A stretch of 64,000 nucleotides of DNA, from NCBI GenBank assembly GCA_002794775.1, contig NBAY01000039.1, forward strand, positions 62,001-126,000, in the 5' to 3' direction. This DNA comes from Porodaedalea pini. Taxonomy: Eukaryota > Basidiomycota > Agaricomycetes > Hymenochaetales > Hymenochaetaceae. Positions 35,301-46,600 of this stretch are shown here, piece after piece (positions within the stretch are counted from its first letter, which is position 1; each line of letters opens with the position of its first letter). The notes beneath the pieces were generated by a model. It was not told the DNA's origin and did no database searches. It saw nothing but the letters and a program-made list of their open reading frames with translations. The position numbers and the translations under genes were made by a program.

Positions 35301-37860
35301 TCACGATGCGCGCGGTATTCTCCTCACCAAGTTCTTGAGTGATCTCTGCGGCGAGAATGTGGAAGAAGGGCTGGGAATAACGGGCAAATAACATGTATAC
35401 ACTTAGAAGAGGAGGAAGAGAAGTTTGGAACATCAAGACGTACAACGACCTCGATCATCATACTCCCGTTCGCACCTGCAAATCCGCTCCCGCCGAAGGA
35501 ATAGACGAGCTGAGAGACAATGGTTCTGTATCGCGGATAGGTCATTATATATAAAAATATAAACAGAACGAATGAGCACACTTACGTGACAAAAAACATC
35601 GATACGCCGATTCCACCGAAATTTGGGAAAACGTCATTCGAAGGAAACATAATCATACCATCTACATAACCCACCGACGTCAGCTCAGTTGAGCTCCAAA
35701 GCATACAAGGGAAGAAAAAGAGAAGAAAGACAAATTAGACGCACATGAAACTCCGTCCAAAATATTCAACAGCACTCCAAGTAGCACGGCAGGTACGCTC
35801 TGCAGCGCGGTTTTACCTACTTCCATTGTAACCTCTCTTGATAACACACGTCGCGCACCGGAGACAAGCATTCTCCGCGCCTGCCTCACCTTCCCACTCT
35901 TTTTCTTGCCGCTAGGGCTACCTCGGAGACCTGCGAGCAGGCCATTTCCGTTTTCACTTGCATGCACATGAGCCTCCATCGGCCCTAACTTATTTTTGTT
36001 TCGCGTCCATTGCCACCACGCATGTCGAGTATGTGGTGACTGGGAGCGCGACCGGGTTCCATAGTACAGCGAAGGTCCACGCGAAGATACCGCGGGCGAA
36101 GAAGAAGGGAGGAGCGGTGTCTCCTCGTCCGTAGGCATCTGAGTCTCAGTTTCTGCAGCGGCTTCAACGATCGGAATACTCTCGCGCGGAGGTACTTCCT
36201 CAGGCCGGGCGTCCTGCCGAGCCTTGTCAAGGTGGGTGGGGAGCTTACTGGACGGTGCGGCGCGCGAGCGTTGCCGAGCGAGGAGCAGTGAGATGCCAGA
36301 AGGTGTGCTCGGGAGGGCTGTATCTGCGCGAGAGCTAGTACCGCTAGCGATGTAGCCGTCGCCGCGCTCGTATTCTGCAGTGGCTGCACGTGGCGTCGTT
36401 GTTTCGGAGTCAGATGAAGATAGGCTCGATGCAAGAACGGAAGATGGTCCGGGAGAGCCGGAGCCGCGGTATGCAGTCTGATTTTGGGTTTGAATCTGGG
36501 TCTGGTAGGTCTCAATGAAAGAAGAGAGACGTCAGTAAGTATCAAGCTCAGATGAATGTGTTCCAGGCGAGGCGAGTAATGAAAGGCGTCATCCGCAAAC
36601 AGACAAAGTAGAAACGATAGCATATATATATAAGATATGATACGAAGGCGCAAATCATTAAATAAACGTAAAGAGAACTTGCCTCGCGAGGGACAGATGC
36701 GAACGTGTGCTCTCGATCACGCACATGCGCGCGTTGGGCACCCGGGCGTGCGCCAGAAGCAGCGTGCGCGGACGCTAGACGCGCGAGGTCCGCGGCAGTG
36801 AGAGGTGTTCGCATTTGGTGCGGACCAAGGAACGGGTACATCGGTGCCGCATTCGATGCACCCGCACTTTCGTCGGCAGTACTCGCAGGCGGAGACCATG
36901 CGCGAGGCGGCGGAAACGACGAAGGCCCAGTGGGGGCGAGGTGGTTCGAGTGTGCGCGTGGGGGCGGGAGTGCAAGCATGGAGAGCTGGACGGTGCTCGC
37001 ACGGATGTCGTCCGGTGTACGCGAGAAAAAGTTTATATTGTTGTTGGGTAAGGCAGGAGTCGGGCTCCGGCTCCGGCTTGCAGCAGATGCGGAGTCTGTT
37101 CCGGAGGCAGATGCACTGGAGGAATGAGGTCCGCTCTCGACTGCGAAGTTGTGCGGGTGGGATTGAGAATGAGGACCTCCACTGAGGAAACTGTGAGGTT
37201 GCAAGAGACTGCGCAAAGAGTTAACGGTGAGCATTTATTCGGAAAAACGGGCACGAGGAAGCGAGAAAAGACGCCATGGGTGATGGAAGATGTACGTTTG
37301 AGAGAGCTTCCTACGATCCAAAAAGTCGCTATCCAAGACGAGGGATTATATGCGAAGCGAGTCGTGTACTACAAATAATGAGCAAAGCACCCCGTCTGAA
37401 GTTTGAAAAGTGAAGTACAATGCGATCCAGGGGTGTGATGAGATTGAAAGGAAGAAACGAACGTAACATAAGGCGCATATAAGCAAAATCGAACTCACCC
37501 CGCGCGCGTCCACGAGCGACCAGGTTCGCCAGCGTTACTCCCTCCGATCCCCGTGGCCATGGTAGTGCTCAATCTGTGCCGCCTATGGCGTTCAGGTGAC
37601 GCGATGCGAGCGCCAGCGTCGGAATCGCTATTGGCAGTGACACCTTCGACTGGCTGTCTTGCGCTCAGCTGGTGCACAACATTACGTGCTCGCCGCTCGT
37701 GATTTGAGACAAAGGCTTCTCGTCCTGGATCACGAGAAAAACCGGGGCTACCGATGACGCCAGGTGCACTCGTATTTGCAGAGGATGTTGCAAGTGCTGC
37801 CTCAGGGTCTGTATATACATTCACTGTTGCGTCTGCATTGCGAATCGGCGACTCGTCCAT
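32358..37860 (-). CDS. SulP-family membrane transporter with STAS and cyclic-nucleotide-binding-like domains (Vsb1/YGR125W type)
   Basis: Nineteen exons on the minus strand: 37860-37499, 37208-36683, 36501-35745, 35661-35586, 35525-35444, 35370-35144, 35059-34887, 34791-34654, 34588-34531, 34469-34423, 34359-34272, 34207-34074, 34032-33835, 33776-33627, 33563-33261, 33199-33125, 33069-32962, 32903-32472, 32410-32358; phases agree, about 1328 residues. Two introns (36682-, 33626-) start with GC. A long polar N-terminus is followed by SulP membrane segments ([34 protein letters not shown]), a STAS domain ([20 protein letters not shown]) and a cNMP-binding-like fold ([20 protein letters not shown]). 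The yeast relative Vsb1 is a vacuolar membrane protein needed for arginine storage. The substrate here is unknown. The 290-nt first intron is unusually long; a start in exon 2 or 3 is possible. Confidence 0.88.
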
Positions 37861-38858
37861 GCTCGAGCCGAGACTCAAGGGTTTTGGTTTTAACGTCCTA
37901 CTCGGCGTCAACGTCGTCGCCCAGAGAATTTACCACACCCCGAACTCGAGCTCACCGTCTGCTGTCTGCAAACGCCTAGCAGGTCGTGGTTGTAAGACAA
38001 CAAATTTCCTCGGGTCCGTCTAGACCGAGCGCTTATCGGGTGTTGGAAGCAGTCCTGAGAAAAGGATGCTTAAAGTGGTCGTACCAAGACAAGCCTCGCG
38101 CTGTGACGTCACGCGTTTTCTCCTCAACGCATCCTCTCGTCGCGTCGACCTATCGTGATGCATATGCATGCTTATCTTACATTTACGTCAAGTTCAGCCA
38201 CTCCCATTTCTACTGTCCAATTTATTTATTTTTATTTTATTTTATTTCAAAATTTCATCCTTATTTTTTGGGTTTGCACAGCATAGCCTACTAGATCCTT
38301 AAGCTCCGATCAATCCTTTCCGCCACCAAGATCCGGAGGCAGAAGATTCAGCGGAAACTCTTCCATCGCAGACCGAGAGTTCCGTTCTCGCTCCGAGCTC
38401 TGTCCGAGGTTCCTTGAGTCTTGACTTCTAAACGAAGCGCAAACGAATCGCGTTGGGATCATCACTGGCAATTGCAGAGCCAAAAGGACAGAACTCATAA
38501 GCCAGTAGGGTATCCGAAGAGACTTCGAGAGAATTTACCTCGCCTCAACTCATTTCGCAGCCTGTAAGGCGTAAAGAAGGGCCGTTCGGCCCTCATCCAG
38601 TAACTGAATACAAGTTCTTTCGCAGTTACTCGGACATCGACTATAAATATAGGTGCTCCCAGTGCCGACGCTGCGAAGTCCAATCTCATTACGAGAGCTG
38701 TGTTGGCGAGAAAAACGGATGTCTGTTCTCTCTGTAACTTATCTCGCTTCAAGCCGACCCGACCGGAGCTCATTTTATTCGGAACTAAACTAAGATTTGA
38801 CCGTTTGGAATTAGGTAAATTATGAAAATCAAACATCGTAGGCAGAAAAATGACCATC
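37861..38858. other. Intergenic region
   Basis: Holds the upstream region of the SulP gene. 38217-38260 is a T/A-rich stretch (tttatttttattttatttta). No gene seen; several short ORFs overlap without domains. Confidence 0.4.
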
Positions 38859-39683
38859 TCATAGAACTGGACGCATACCACTTCCTTCTATCCACAGCTC
38901 CCTCACCTTACTTCCCGTGCGTTCTAGGTCCTCTAAGTTCGTGGCGACGACTGAGAGGGAGACCGAGTAGCACGTGCTAAAAACATAATCGCCGTCCTCA
39001 CCGCCAGCCTCCGTCGCATTATACACAACATATTTCAGTGATCCCTCTTCCGATTTCTTACACAGCGACCACAAGTCGATGCGGTTGCTCACCGCGAGCT
39101 CCTCCGACTATGCATTAAGAAACAAAACAACGATGATTTTAGACGACGCTTTTGTATGAAGAGAGGACAGAACTCACAGCCTGGCAGAAGACAGCGTCAG
39201 GTTCGGGATTGATGTTTGTGCTGAAAGTCACTGTCAGGCTCGCACTGCGTGTCCAAGCCTGGCCGCTGTTGGAATCCTTGTTCGCATAGAGCGCGCCCTC
39301 CTTCAGCGTGAACGTTGGGCCCCACCCATCCTCGTTCGATCCACTATCTGCAGTCTACATATATAAGGTACATAACCAGTGAGTATATTGTAACTGCTGT
39401 GAGAATGAGAGAACGAAGACTAACGACGAGGGAGTAGTACGACTCCGTATACGTCTCGCCCCAAACCGCCAGTGTCAGAGGAACGCCCGTGCTGTTCGCG
39501 TTCGGCAGCGTCGTATTGAGTGCCGCGAGCTGGAAGCGCGCGTTGTCTGCATGCACCGCGAGCCCGAGATTCTGGCATGACGCAGGCACATCTTCACGCT
39601 TAGACGTGTGGAAAGCCGGAGTGAGGGCTCGCGAGCACAGAGCTGGCAGCGAGGACGAAGGAGACGAAGGAAGCGGAGAACAT
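38859..39683 (-). CDS. Small secreted protein of unknown function
   Basis: Exons on the minus strand: 39683-39639, 39598-39425, 39354-39178, 39107-38859; 214 residues if the first junction is a 40-nt intron. The start MFSASFVSFVLAASS is a secretion signal. Mature parts: CQNLGLAVHADNARFQLAAL, GVPLTLAVWGETYTESYYSL, GWGPTFTLKEGALYANKDSN and DLWSLCKKSEEGSLKYVVYN. Four cysteines and two N-glycosylation sites suggest an extracellular fold. The first junction is odd: reading on without the intron gives a fuller signal (SVLA) but then a stop unless one base is lost. Similar secreted proteins of about 200 residues are common in Agaricomycetes; no function is known to me. Confidence 0.68.
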
Positions 39684-40368
39684 GCTTGGATGCGCTATGA
39701 CAAGTTTGAGAAGAGATCGGACAGCCAAAGGAAGAGAGGAACCACTGGTACGAATTTTCGAGGCGAAACCCTAGCGGCTTTTATACATTTCCTTCCGGCC
39801 ATCCCTCGTTTAATTCACGGCGCCTTACGAGCATTGATTCAGGCTGTACGCATTGAAACGGTGATCAGAGCCCGTCACTGTGAGTGCGAAGCCAGTCCAT
39901 CAATTAGAGATTATTGAAGAACGATTTTGCGTGGCTGGGAGAAAACGACAGGCGCGCTTGACGCCGAAACCACGTGGGCGTAGCTGTCTCCCGACGAGCG
40001 CATATTTCATTGCCCGTGCGACTTGGCGCGATAGTTCGCATCGTATAGCCTAAAATCCAGATCTGGAAAGGGTACGTGGCGCAAAAGAAAGGCATGTTGT
40101 TGCTGAAATTGCTAATACTAGATGACCCGCCATGGATAACCGGAATTACTTGGCGGGTGGATATAAAGAACCCAGTGTGACAGGCTCGAGAAAATGATGA
40201 GTAATGCCTTGATGAATATGCCAGTAGCAAGACTCCGAGGCGCAAGCCTGAAACGCAGTACCCAACTCGGGGCCATATGTTGACCACTCCCCCTCGTTCT
40301 TGAAAGATTACATTCTTCTTCGGTGTCGTCTCGCCGTCTCTTCGAGTTTGTGCTCAAGCATGCTCATC
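39684..40368. other. Intergenic region
   Basis: Promoter side of the secreted-protein gene; no other gene seen. Confidence 0.4.
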
Positions 40369-40986
40369 TCATCTATGGTCCAGTGGCGAATATGGCGGAT
40401 GAGGGACAAGGCGCGACTGTTGCAGCTGCGGTTTTGCGTCATCGTTGTTTCTGTATCCCCGAACTGAGAAAGACAAAAAATAATGGGGTGGATAAGACGT
40501 GCTGACAGTAGTATATTCCAATGGGCGGGAGCCTTCTATCATTTTTGTATTGCACATTAAGCTTTTGGAGGCAGACTTAGCTAAACAGGCCCATATCCCA
40601 GCCTTCGGAAGCTGAAGCCATGCGTTCCGGTTGTGCATTGGAAGTTCCAGCCGTTTTGGAGCTGCCGGCCCGCCATCGAGTTGGACCAAATCTTTCCCGG
40701 AGTCCTGCACCAGTCGTGGACTTCGTGGTATTGTTGAGCCTGAGTGTTTAGTATCCGACGTATCTTTTGTGTCTTCATTGGTAGCGGGAGAAATAAACAG
40801 TATAACTTTCGGCCGAGGAAATGGTGATTGTGCGGATGCAGTAGTTTTCGGTTTGAGAACGACCCCTCCGAACATAATCCAGCGACCGTTGCTGAGAAGT
40901 CGTGTAAGTTTAACATGCGATGGGCCTTCAGTCTCCTTTGTGTGATACATAATCCATAAAGCAGGGACGAAGTGAGTGTGAGTCAT
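40369..40986 (-). CDS. Doubtful ORF, unknown
   Basis: An uninterrupted ATG ORF of 205 codons: MTHTHFVPALWIMYHTK, then NGRWIMFGGVVLKPK and RPKVILFISPATNEDTKDTS. The first 130 codons have a coding-like composition; the rest looks like read-through. No domain, signal peptide or splice sites that I trust. Upstream on the same strand (41230-41100) LYETFPPFNILINLI is another coding-like snippet that could belong to the same broken gene. Confidence 0.3.
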   Translation of the reverse strand: MTHTHFVPALWIMYHTKETEGPSHVKLTRLLSNGRWIMFGGVVLKPKTTASAQSPFPRPKVILFISPATNEDTKDTSDTKHSGSTIPRSPRLVQDSGKDLVQLDGGPAAPKRLELPMHNRNAWLQLPKAGIWACLAKSASKSLMCNTKMIEGSRPLEYTTVSTSYPPHYFLSFSVRGYRNNDDAKPQLQQSRLVPHPPYSPLDHR

Positions 40987-42353
40987 AAACAGTACCGGTG
41001 ACGTCCTTGAATATGAGTTCTGTTTAGAGCAGAGCTTAACGGTTGTCTCTCATAATTGCTCCCGAAAACTGCATTGAGGGTGTAAATTGTGTCAGATCGC
41101 TATCAAATAAGGTTGATAAGAATATTAAATGGCGGGAAAGTTTCATACAATGACTCGGAGTCGATACGAGGAACTACCGGGCACTTAAATCTGGTCAACG
41201 CTTCCAGGATCGAGAGTGACATAGCATTCTTCTACTTTGTTTTCGCATTCATCTTCGGTCCAAATGCGTCTACATGCTTGTACCCACTGAACAATCCCTC
41301 TTGTGTTGAATTGGATGTTATTTTTGAAGTCGAGGACATGCAGGCGGTCCAGTGACTACCACGCGTGCAGAATTTGATTATGTCATATAATCTATTTCCT
41401 TTCTTGGCCAAGCTTCCTTTACCGGCGGCTTCAAGTTCAAAGTTTTCTGCTTCTCACTTTTCACTAGTACTGCTGCTGATACGAATCTCAATTTTCATGA
41501 CGGCTCATCGAAATCCATCGCAGAAGAGGCGCATGCAAGCACTTATTGGATACTCATCGACGCAAAATCACTAGCTGTCTTCGCTGAGCTTTGGTCCTCA
41601 CCGATTGCTTTTGTTCATTCCTTTCTCCTCTGCCAGTCTGTGTCCAGTCAGTCTGACAGAATGTTAGATGCCTTGTCGCTCCCTCGGAATCCTCGAAGCA
41701 AATAATAGTAATCACACACCTGCCTATCATAGGAACGTAGGAACACGAGATCATCGTCTAGTCGATGATAGCTGTCCTTCCTCAATGCAGCATCTCTCCG
41801 CGAGTTCTGAGTCAGAAGGCAAGTAATTCACTCAAACCTCGTCCGGGGATACCTATGCGATAACAAATACATTATTACCTGCAGATTATATCTGGTCAGA
41901 CCGGACATGAAATAAATGCGAGACATGACCCAGTGTGGGCGTGCCTCCTAGCAAACGTACGCGCGTACCCAAAATCAGCCTAGAAATCCAAGCTTACACC
42001 CTGCCCGTTGCTAGGCTATAGCAGTGCCTTCATATATATTAAATGGACTCGATGTTTCTGGGGCCTGCCGAACTAGATGAATACTTGGTGCCGATGCACC
42101 ACTTATTGTCAGCTAATACACTCTCCATTCTTACGTATGCTAGCGTAGTAACCCTGAGTGCATTGACCAGCACCGTAACAGACACTCAGGGGCGCGGCAT
42201 CCAAACGTTCGGGTGCTTGTCGCCGTACTCTGCACTGTGGTTCTAAGAGAGGCCCCGCGCGCCTTCGAACCACACCAAAGACGCAGCACGTGAGGGCCTA
42301 TGCTCATTATGCTGCTTCTAGCTACGCATTTCTACTCTTTGACCGCTCCATGG
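40987..42353. other. Intergenic region with duplicated promoter segment
   Basis: From about 41990 the sequence is recognisably similar to 47100-47470, upstream of the paralogous zinc-finger gene. The rest holds no gene that I can support. Confidence 0.45.
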
Positions 42354-42361
42354 TATTTATA
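42354..42361 (+). promoter_or_regulatory. TATA-like element of zinc-finger gene 1
   Basis: TATTTATA 88 bp before the ATG at 42449; weak but well placed. Confidence 0.4.
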
Positions 42362-42448
42362 CTGAAAAATCTGGTGCTGAAGTCCGTCAGGTTATCGACC
42401 TCTTCCTTCTCACAATAACCTCGCCTCACCGACACCCCCAAGTCCACG

Positions 42449-43982
42449 ATGCTCGATCATCAGATGCAGCTCAACAGTCTCGCCCAAGACTTAGGCCTCG
42501 ATCCCCTCACTCTCCGCCCTTATGACGAGAGAATCAACGAGGCGCAGGGAGTGTCGAATTCTCAATCTTTCATGGGATCGTCAATGAACACCAATGGAAC
42601 GGCCTTTAACAACAAGAGTGTGAGTACAGACGTCTTCTCGGTAAAAGTTCTTAACTGATTAGCATGTTTAGATGCCTACAAATAACCTGGCCTGTAACTC
42701 CAATGCAATGCTCTTCGATCCCACCTTCGGAATGAGTATAATTCCAACTGGTAAATCGTTGACAGCAGCAGGTATGCCATCGACATTTAAGAGCACCTTT
42801 AGGCGAGAGCCACATTTTGACGCCTACCCAGATGGTTCTGATTCTTTCGAGCCAGTGTCGCAGAACCCGTCATCTCATTTTTCTTCGTACTCGAACCCTG
42901 CCTTCGACACACCTGAGCTCTACCGCTCACCGACCAGCTCCAGTCATTTTGTGGCCCCCAGTTCGGCCAACGGTCACTTTCATTCTACATCACTTCCGGC
43001 ATTCCAGCCCTCTCACACTGCTTTCTATTCATCCGCGAATGCATTTCCCCGGTACGCGGCTGCTGGATCACGCTTCGCCGCACCGCATGCGAGCGGAGTC
43101 CCTTCCATCCCCTACTCTTTCTCCTCAATTGGCCCACAGGATAGGTTTCTTCTTTCTGGGACCCAGTTTTTCGCAAATAATATGTCCGTGGCAAGGGCCA
43201 CACGATCGTCTTGCTCCACTTCATACTCTGTCCCTGCCATCGGATTACCTGAGCTCTATCTTTCTCCCGTCAATTCCAGTCACCCTGTATCTCCCGTTTC
43301 GGCCAACGGGCATCTTTCTACTGCAGCTACGCCTCAAAACTGCCTTGACCCCTTTGTGTCCGCGGGTATGCTCTCTCAGACCCAGTACATGGCTGGTGAG
43401 CCATATACCGACGCTCGGTATTCGAGCGGAGGCCCGCCATTATATGGTCCCATCCTCCCGGCCAGCTCAGATAATGTACCCTTCGTCCCTCTCGACGTTT
43501 TCGCCTGCACTGCCAACGCGTCCGCAGCGAGCAACAGCATGACTACTACCTGCTTCCCGCCTTCATTTCCTGCCGCTTCTTCTCCTTCCTCGCCTATTTC
43601 CGCTCGTCAGAGTACATCTCGTTCGGATGGGAAGACGAGGTCCTCGACGATCAAGCCCACCCGCTCCAAACCGAATCTTGTCAAGCCTGCCAAATCCAAA
43701 CGCCTGCCTTGCACGGTGCCCGACTGTAACTTAAGGTTCTTCGATCTGAGGTCGCGTAACAGGCACATTGCTTCAATGCATGAGCACATGCCCAGGTCTT
43801 ACTGCCCTGGTGACTGCAGGAAGAATGGATTCTCGCGCGAGGACGCACTGAAGCATCATTTGGACGAGTGTGAGGATGACTCGAAATGTGTTATTGAAGC
43901 ACGGAAACTTGGATGGTCCCCAAATGTTAAAGGAAGCGTGAAGCACCTGCGCAGCTATACTACACGGGAATCGAGCCCTTAG
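42449..43982 (+). CDS. Zinc-finger protein 1 (C2H2 plus C2HC), likely transcription factor
   Basis: Two exons: 42449-42619 and 42672-43982; 493 residues. The first 370 residues are Ser/Pro/Phe-rich and carry an internal repeat (TPELYRSPTSSSHFVAPSSA and LPELYLSPVNSSHPVSPVSA), fitting an activation region. The basic linker KPTRSKPNLVKPAKSKR is followed by a C2H2 finger, C-x4-C-x12-H-x4-H (CTVPDC...RHIASMH), and a second atypical unit with CPGDC, SREDALKHHLDEC and SKC, then EARKLGWSPNVKGS. The same architecture recurs in the gene at 47598. I infer a nuclear DNA-binding regulator; targets unknown. Confidence 0.82.
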
Positions 43983-44279
43983 ATGGTTCTCTTCTGACGC
44001 ATGTTTTTATTTCCTCGCATTCGCTAGCTCATATGTTTCTCATGGACTCCCACACTCGTCTCTCTTCATTGTAGTACACCATACTGTATCATTATTACCA
44101 ATGGTAAATAAATGTACATTCACTGTAAACAAATTTATATAATAGGACGTCTGCACCATCTGTTGTGGCTTGTATTCGTTAAAAGCATATGTGCATTGTT
44201 TCAAAAGAGAAAATACTTGCTAGTCAGCTAGTACAGTATAGACGCCCATTGACACTTTAGGACGTCGAGCTCACTCTTC
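43983..44279. other. 3' flank of zinc-finger gene 1
   Basis: AT-rich; no gene seen. Confidence 0.4.
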
Positions 44280-44485
44280 CTAGAAAGTGCGAGCGCTAAC
44301 TTTATTCCTCTCGCGATGTATAGTCCCCGACGTCTCATCCGGTGAACGGATAGTAAGAGTCTGCAGCGCCTCGTCGTAATAGTACTCGTTGGCTGCAGCA
44401 AGTCCTCGGACAATCACTTTCCGCCCATGCGCTAGCAGTGACGGAACGAAAATTTCTGTCTCGTTTGATGTGAACTTATGGCCTG
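44280..44485 (-). pseudogene. C-terminal fragment of a probable carbohydrate-active enzyme
   Basis: The minus strand reads KFTSNETEIFVPSLLAHGRK, then VIVRGLAAANEYYYDEALQT and LTIRS, ending at a stop at 44280. This resembles the short C-terminal beta-sandwich tail of fungal GH5 endoglycoceramidase-like enzymes. No catalytic domain is found upstream, so I regard it as a remnant. The family guess rests on texture only. Confidence 0.35.
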
Positions 44486-44921
44486 CGATATCAACTAGTC
44501 ATGCAACCCCTCGCCCCGTGGCAGCTTCATAGTATGTATTTTCGCTATACCATTTTCACTTCGCTCTTAACGATGATTAAATCCGAAGTCCTCAATACCA
44601 ATGCACTGCTTCAGTAAAATCAACAGTACTAGTGCTATAGCAGTATCATGTCTCATAAAACTCTTTCTCGGGTTTACTAAACGAATCCAACATATCATTT
44701 CGAGTCCATAGACCAGGTCCAAATCGTTACAAACTTCACTACCTAACGGGAAATCACAAAGCGGTCGTCACACAGACGACTGTCGCAAGATAAGCGGATA
44801 TCGAAGCACAAAGCATTGACATGGCAGGAACCCAGACTTCCACTCCATGTATGAGTTCAATCACTCAGTCACTTGATCGTAGATACCAGATACCGAGAAG
44901 GTCCTTAATACTGTATCCTGC

Positions 44922-45409
44922 TTACAGGTCGGCGGCAATGGGAACGCAGCCGATCGCGATGGCACCTGAAGAAAAACCTATGGTTAGTGACACTTTCAGG
45001 AGACGAATCCTAGCTAACCGTGGCTGGTGTCCTCGCAGCAGACAGGGCTGGCGTCGCATCCAGTACTTCCGGTGCCAATGACCTATGAACGGATACAATT
45101 AATCTCGACCTTGGATGCTCGAGAGGATGAAGAACCGTACGGTAATCGGAGTGCAGCCAACTCCGACAGGGACGTTGACGTCCTGGACAACAACGCCGAT
45201 TGCCGCAAGGAGAGGGGCCACAGAGGAGGAACCAGCGGGCGCAACGCTAGTGCAGCACTCGGCAGAAGAAGTGTCGCACTAAGAGCATAATGGCAGTAAT
45301 TAACGAAAGCAGCAGCACACATTTGACAGGTATACGAACCTGGCTCATCGCGGGCGTGGCAACCGCAAGGATGACGATGGTAGCAAAGGAGGCAAGCTTT
45401 GGCGAACAT
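44922..45409 (-). pseudogene. Class I hydrophobin with one-base frameshift in the signal peptide
   Basis: Exons on the minus strand: 45409-45340, 45278-45141, 45082-45019, 44965-44922. Exons 2-4 join in phase and carry all eight hydrophobin cysteines: CDTSSAECC, GVGCTPIT, GCDASPVCCED and AIGCVPIAADL. Exon 1 has a clean donor and would encode the signal ASFATIVILAVATPAMSQ, but the ATG (MFAK) is one base out of frame: AAAG stands where AAG is needed at codon 4. A TATA box lies 88 bp upstream. Either a recent inactivating insertion or a base-calling error in an A run. Otherwise a normal, well-preserved gene. Confidence 0.85.
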
Positions 45410-45496
45410 GATTACTTAAGAGACTTGGGCTATTGGGTGCGTAGAACGACAAGTGTATGTGTTCGACTGCAGGACAAAGCCTCTAGATCCCACTCA

Positions 45497-45503
45497 TTAT
45501 ATA
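45497..45503 (-). promoter_or_regulatory. TATA box of the hydrophobin gene
   Basis: TATATAA on the minus strand, 88 bp before the ATG at 45409. Confidence 0.5.
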
Positions 45504-45739
45504 CCGCAAAATAGTGGTCTGTACGTCCGATAACGTTGACGTGTCGCGTTCAAAATTGCTATCGCAATGTCTTCCAACAAAATTCACAACCGGCAGAGTG
45601 GAGCGGAGTATTCCGAACGTTGAGCGCAACGAATCAACATTACTTCTTGCACTTCATGAGTGAATGAAAGAACTCGGAGAACGTGAGAGCTTGATGATGT
45701 GTCTGCCGAGAACGAGAGCCGAGAGCCGAGCGTCAAGCG

Positions 45740-46600
45740 CGCATAGCTGTATGACAGATTAGAAGCACAAGTCCTACGTAGTGCCTTGGAGCCCTTGAGA
45801 AACGGCGACGCGATGGAGGGCGGGGATACGCAGACTCATCTTCTTTGCTAATTTTATTCAACGACACGGCCGCTTCGGACGGGTCATCTGCTAGAAGACG
45901 TTCATTTTGTTTTTCTTACCTTCGTTCTCCGCAGGAATCATTCTCTTACCCAAGTTTCATGCCCGTTATCGAACCGTCACCAGAGGACAGCAGATCGATG
46001 AAGTAGAGGCGGAGGCATCCTTGCTGGCTTTGGGAGTAGAAGAGGTCTGAAAAGGAGTTCCAACTTGCGACTTGCTACTTCTCACAGTTGGTGAATGATT
46101 GAAGGGAAGACAAACTGAATACCGTGAATGCCTGCTGACGACGACACTGTTACCAGGATCCAGGCGTCTAAACATGCTTGATTGTTTGAAACCGGGGTTC
46201 GAAGTACAGACCCTAGTGCCTTTGAGTCTTTGGGAAGTAGCTACGTAGCGGAGGGCGGCGATACGCAGGCTCGTGGTGAACAATCACTTTTCTATTTATT
46301 GAGCCATTCACCGGTACCGGGAAAAGCGATAAGTGTGAGGAGATTTGCATTATTTCCACCTTTATTAGTATCCATTCACTGTCCTACTTTGGCGGAGTTT
46401 TCATGCCCATTAGACCGCCTCGACCTAGGCAGCAACAGTATGATTGTGTGGCGACATTGATCGTTTGCTGGTTCAGTGGTGAGGACTCTTGAGGAAGAAC
46501 ATAAGTTGAGTGCAAATCACGAACAGGGTTAGCCGCCTTTAGAAGCATAGTCTCACGCTCTTTCTTCAGCTGCAGACGCACTGCCACAGTGTCAGTGCCG
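45740..46600 (-). pseudogene. Two diverged copies of an unknown gene piece
   Basis: On the minus strand, 45990-45740 reads RLYFIDLLSSGDGSITGMK, a GT donor, then DDPSEAAVSLNKISKEDE and AYPRPPSRRRFSRAPRH. A second copy at 46600-46205 reads NVATQSYCCCLGRGGLMGMK and, further on, EPAYRRPPLRSYFPKTQRH before a stop. The DNA cores ggagggcgg.gatacgcag correspond (45814 and 46251). Both copies look broken. No family recognised. Confidence 0.4.

Noticed and set aside
36548..37234. Several overlapping ORFs on both strands rich in Ala, Arg and Ser
   Set aside because: GC-rich low-complexity coding sequence of the SulP N-terminus generates open frames everywhere; only the minus frame that joins flanking exons was kept.
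38217..38260. A/T-rich tract considered as replication origin or telomere-like repeat
   Set aside because: Only a short homopolymer-like run with no repeated unit; nothing specific to an origin.
42817..43542. 241-codon ORF in another plus frame of zinc-finger gene 1
   Set aside because: Overlaps the real frame, which carries the zinc fingers and the paralogue similarity.
46190..46215. ggggttcgaagtacagaccc, resembling a tRNA T-arm
   Set aside because: No matching A box or acceptor stem upstream at the right distance.
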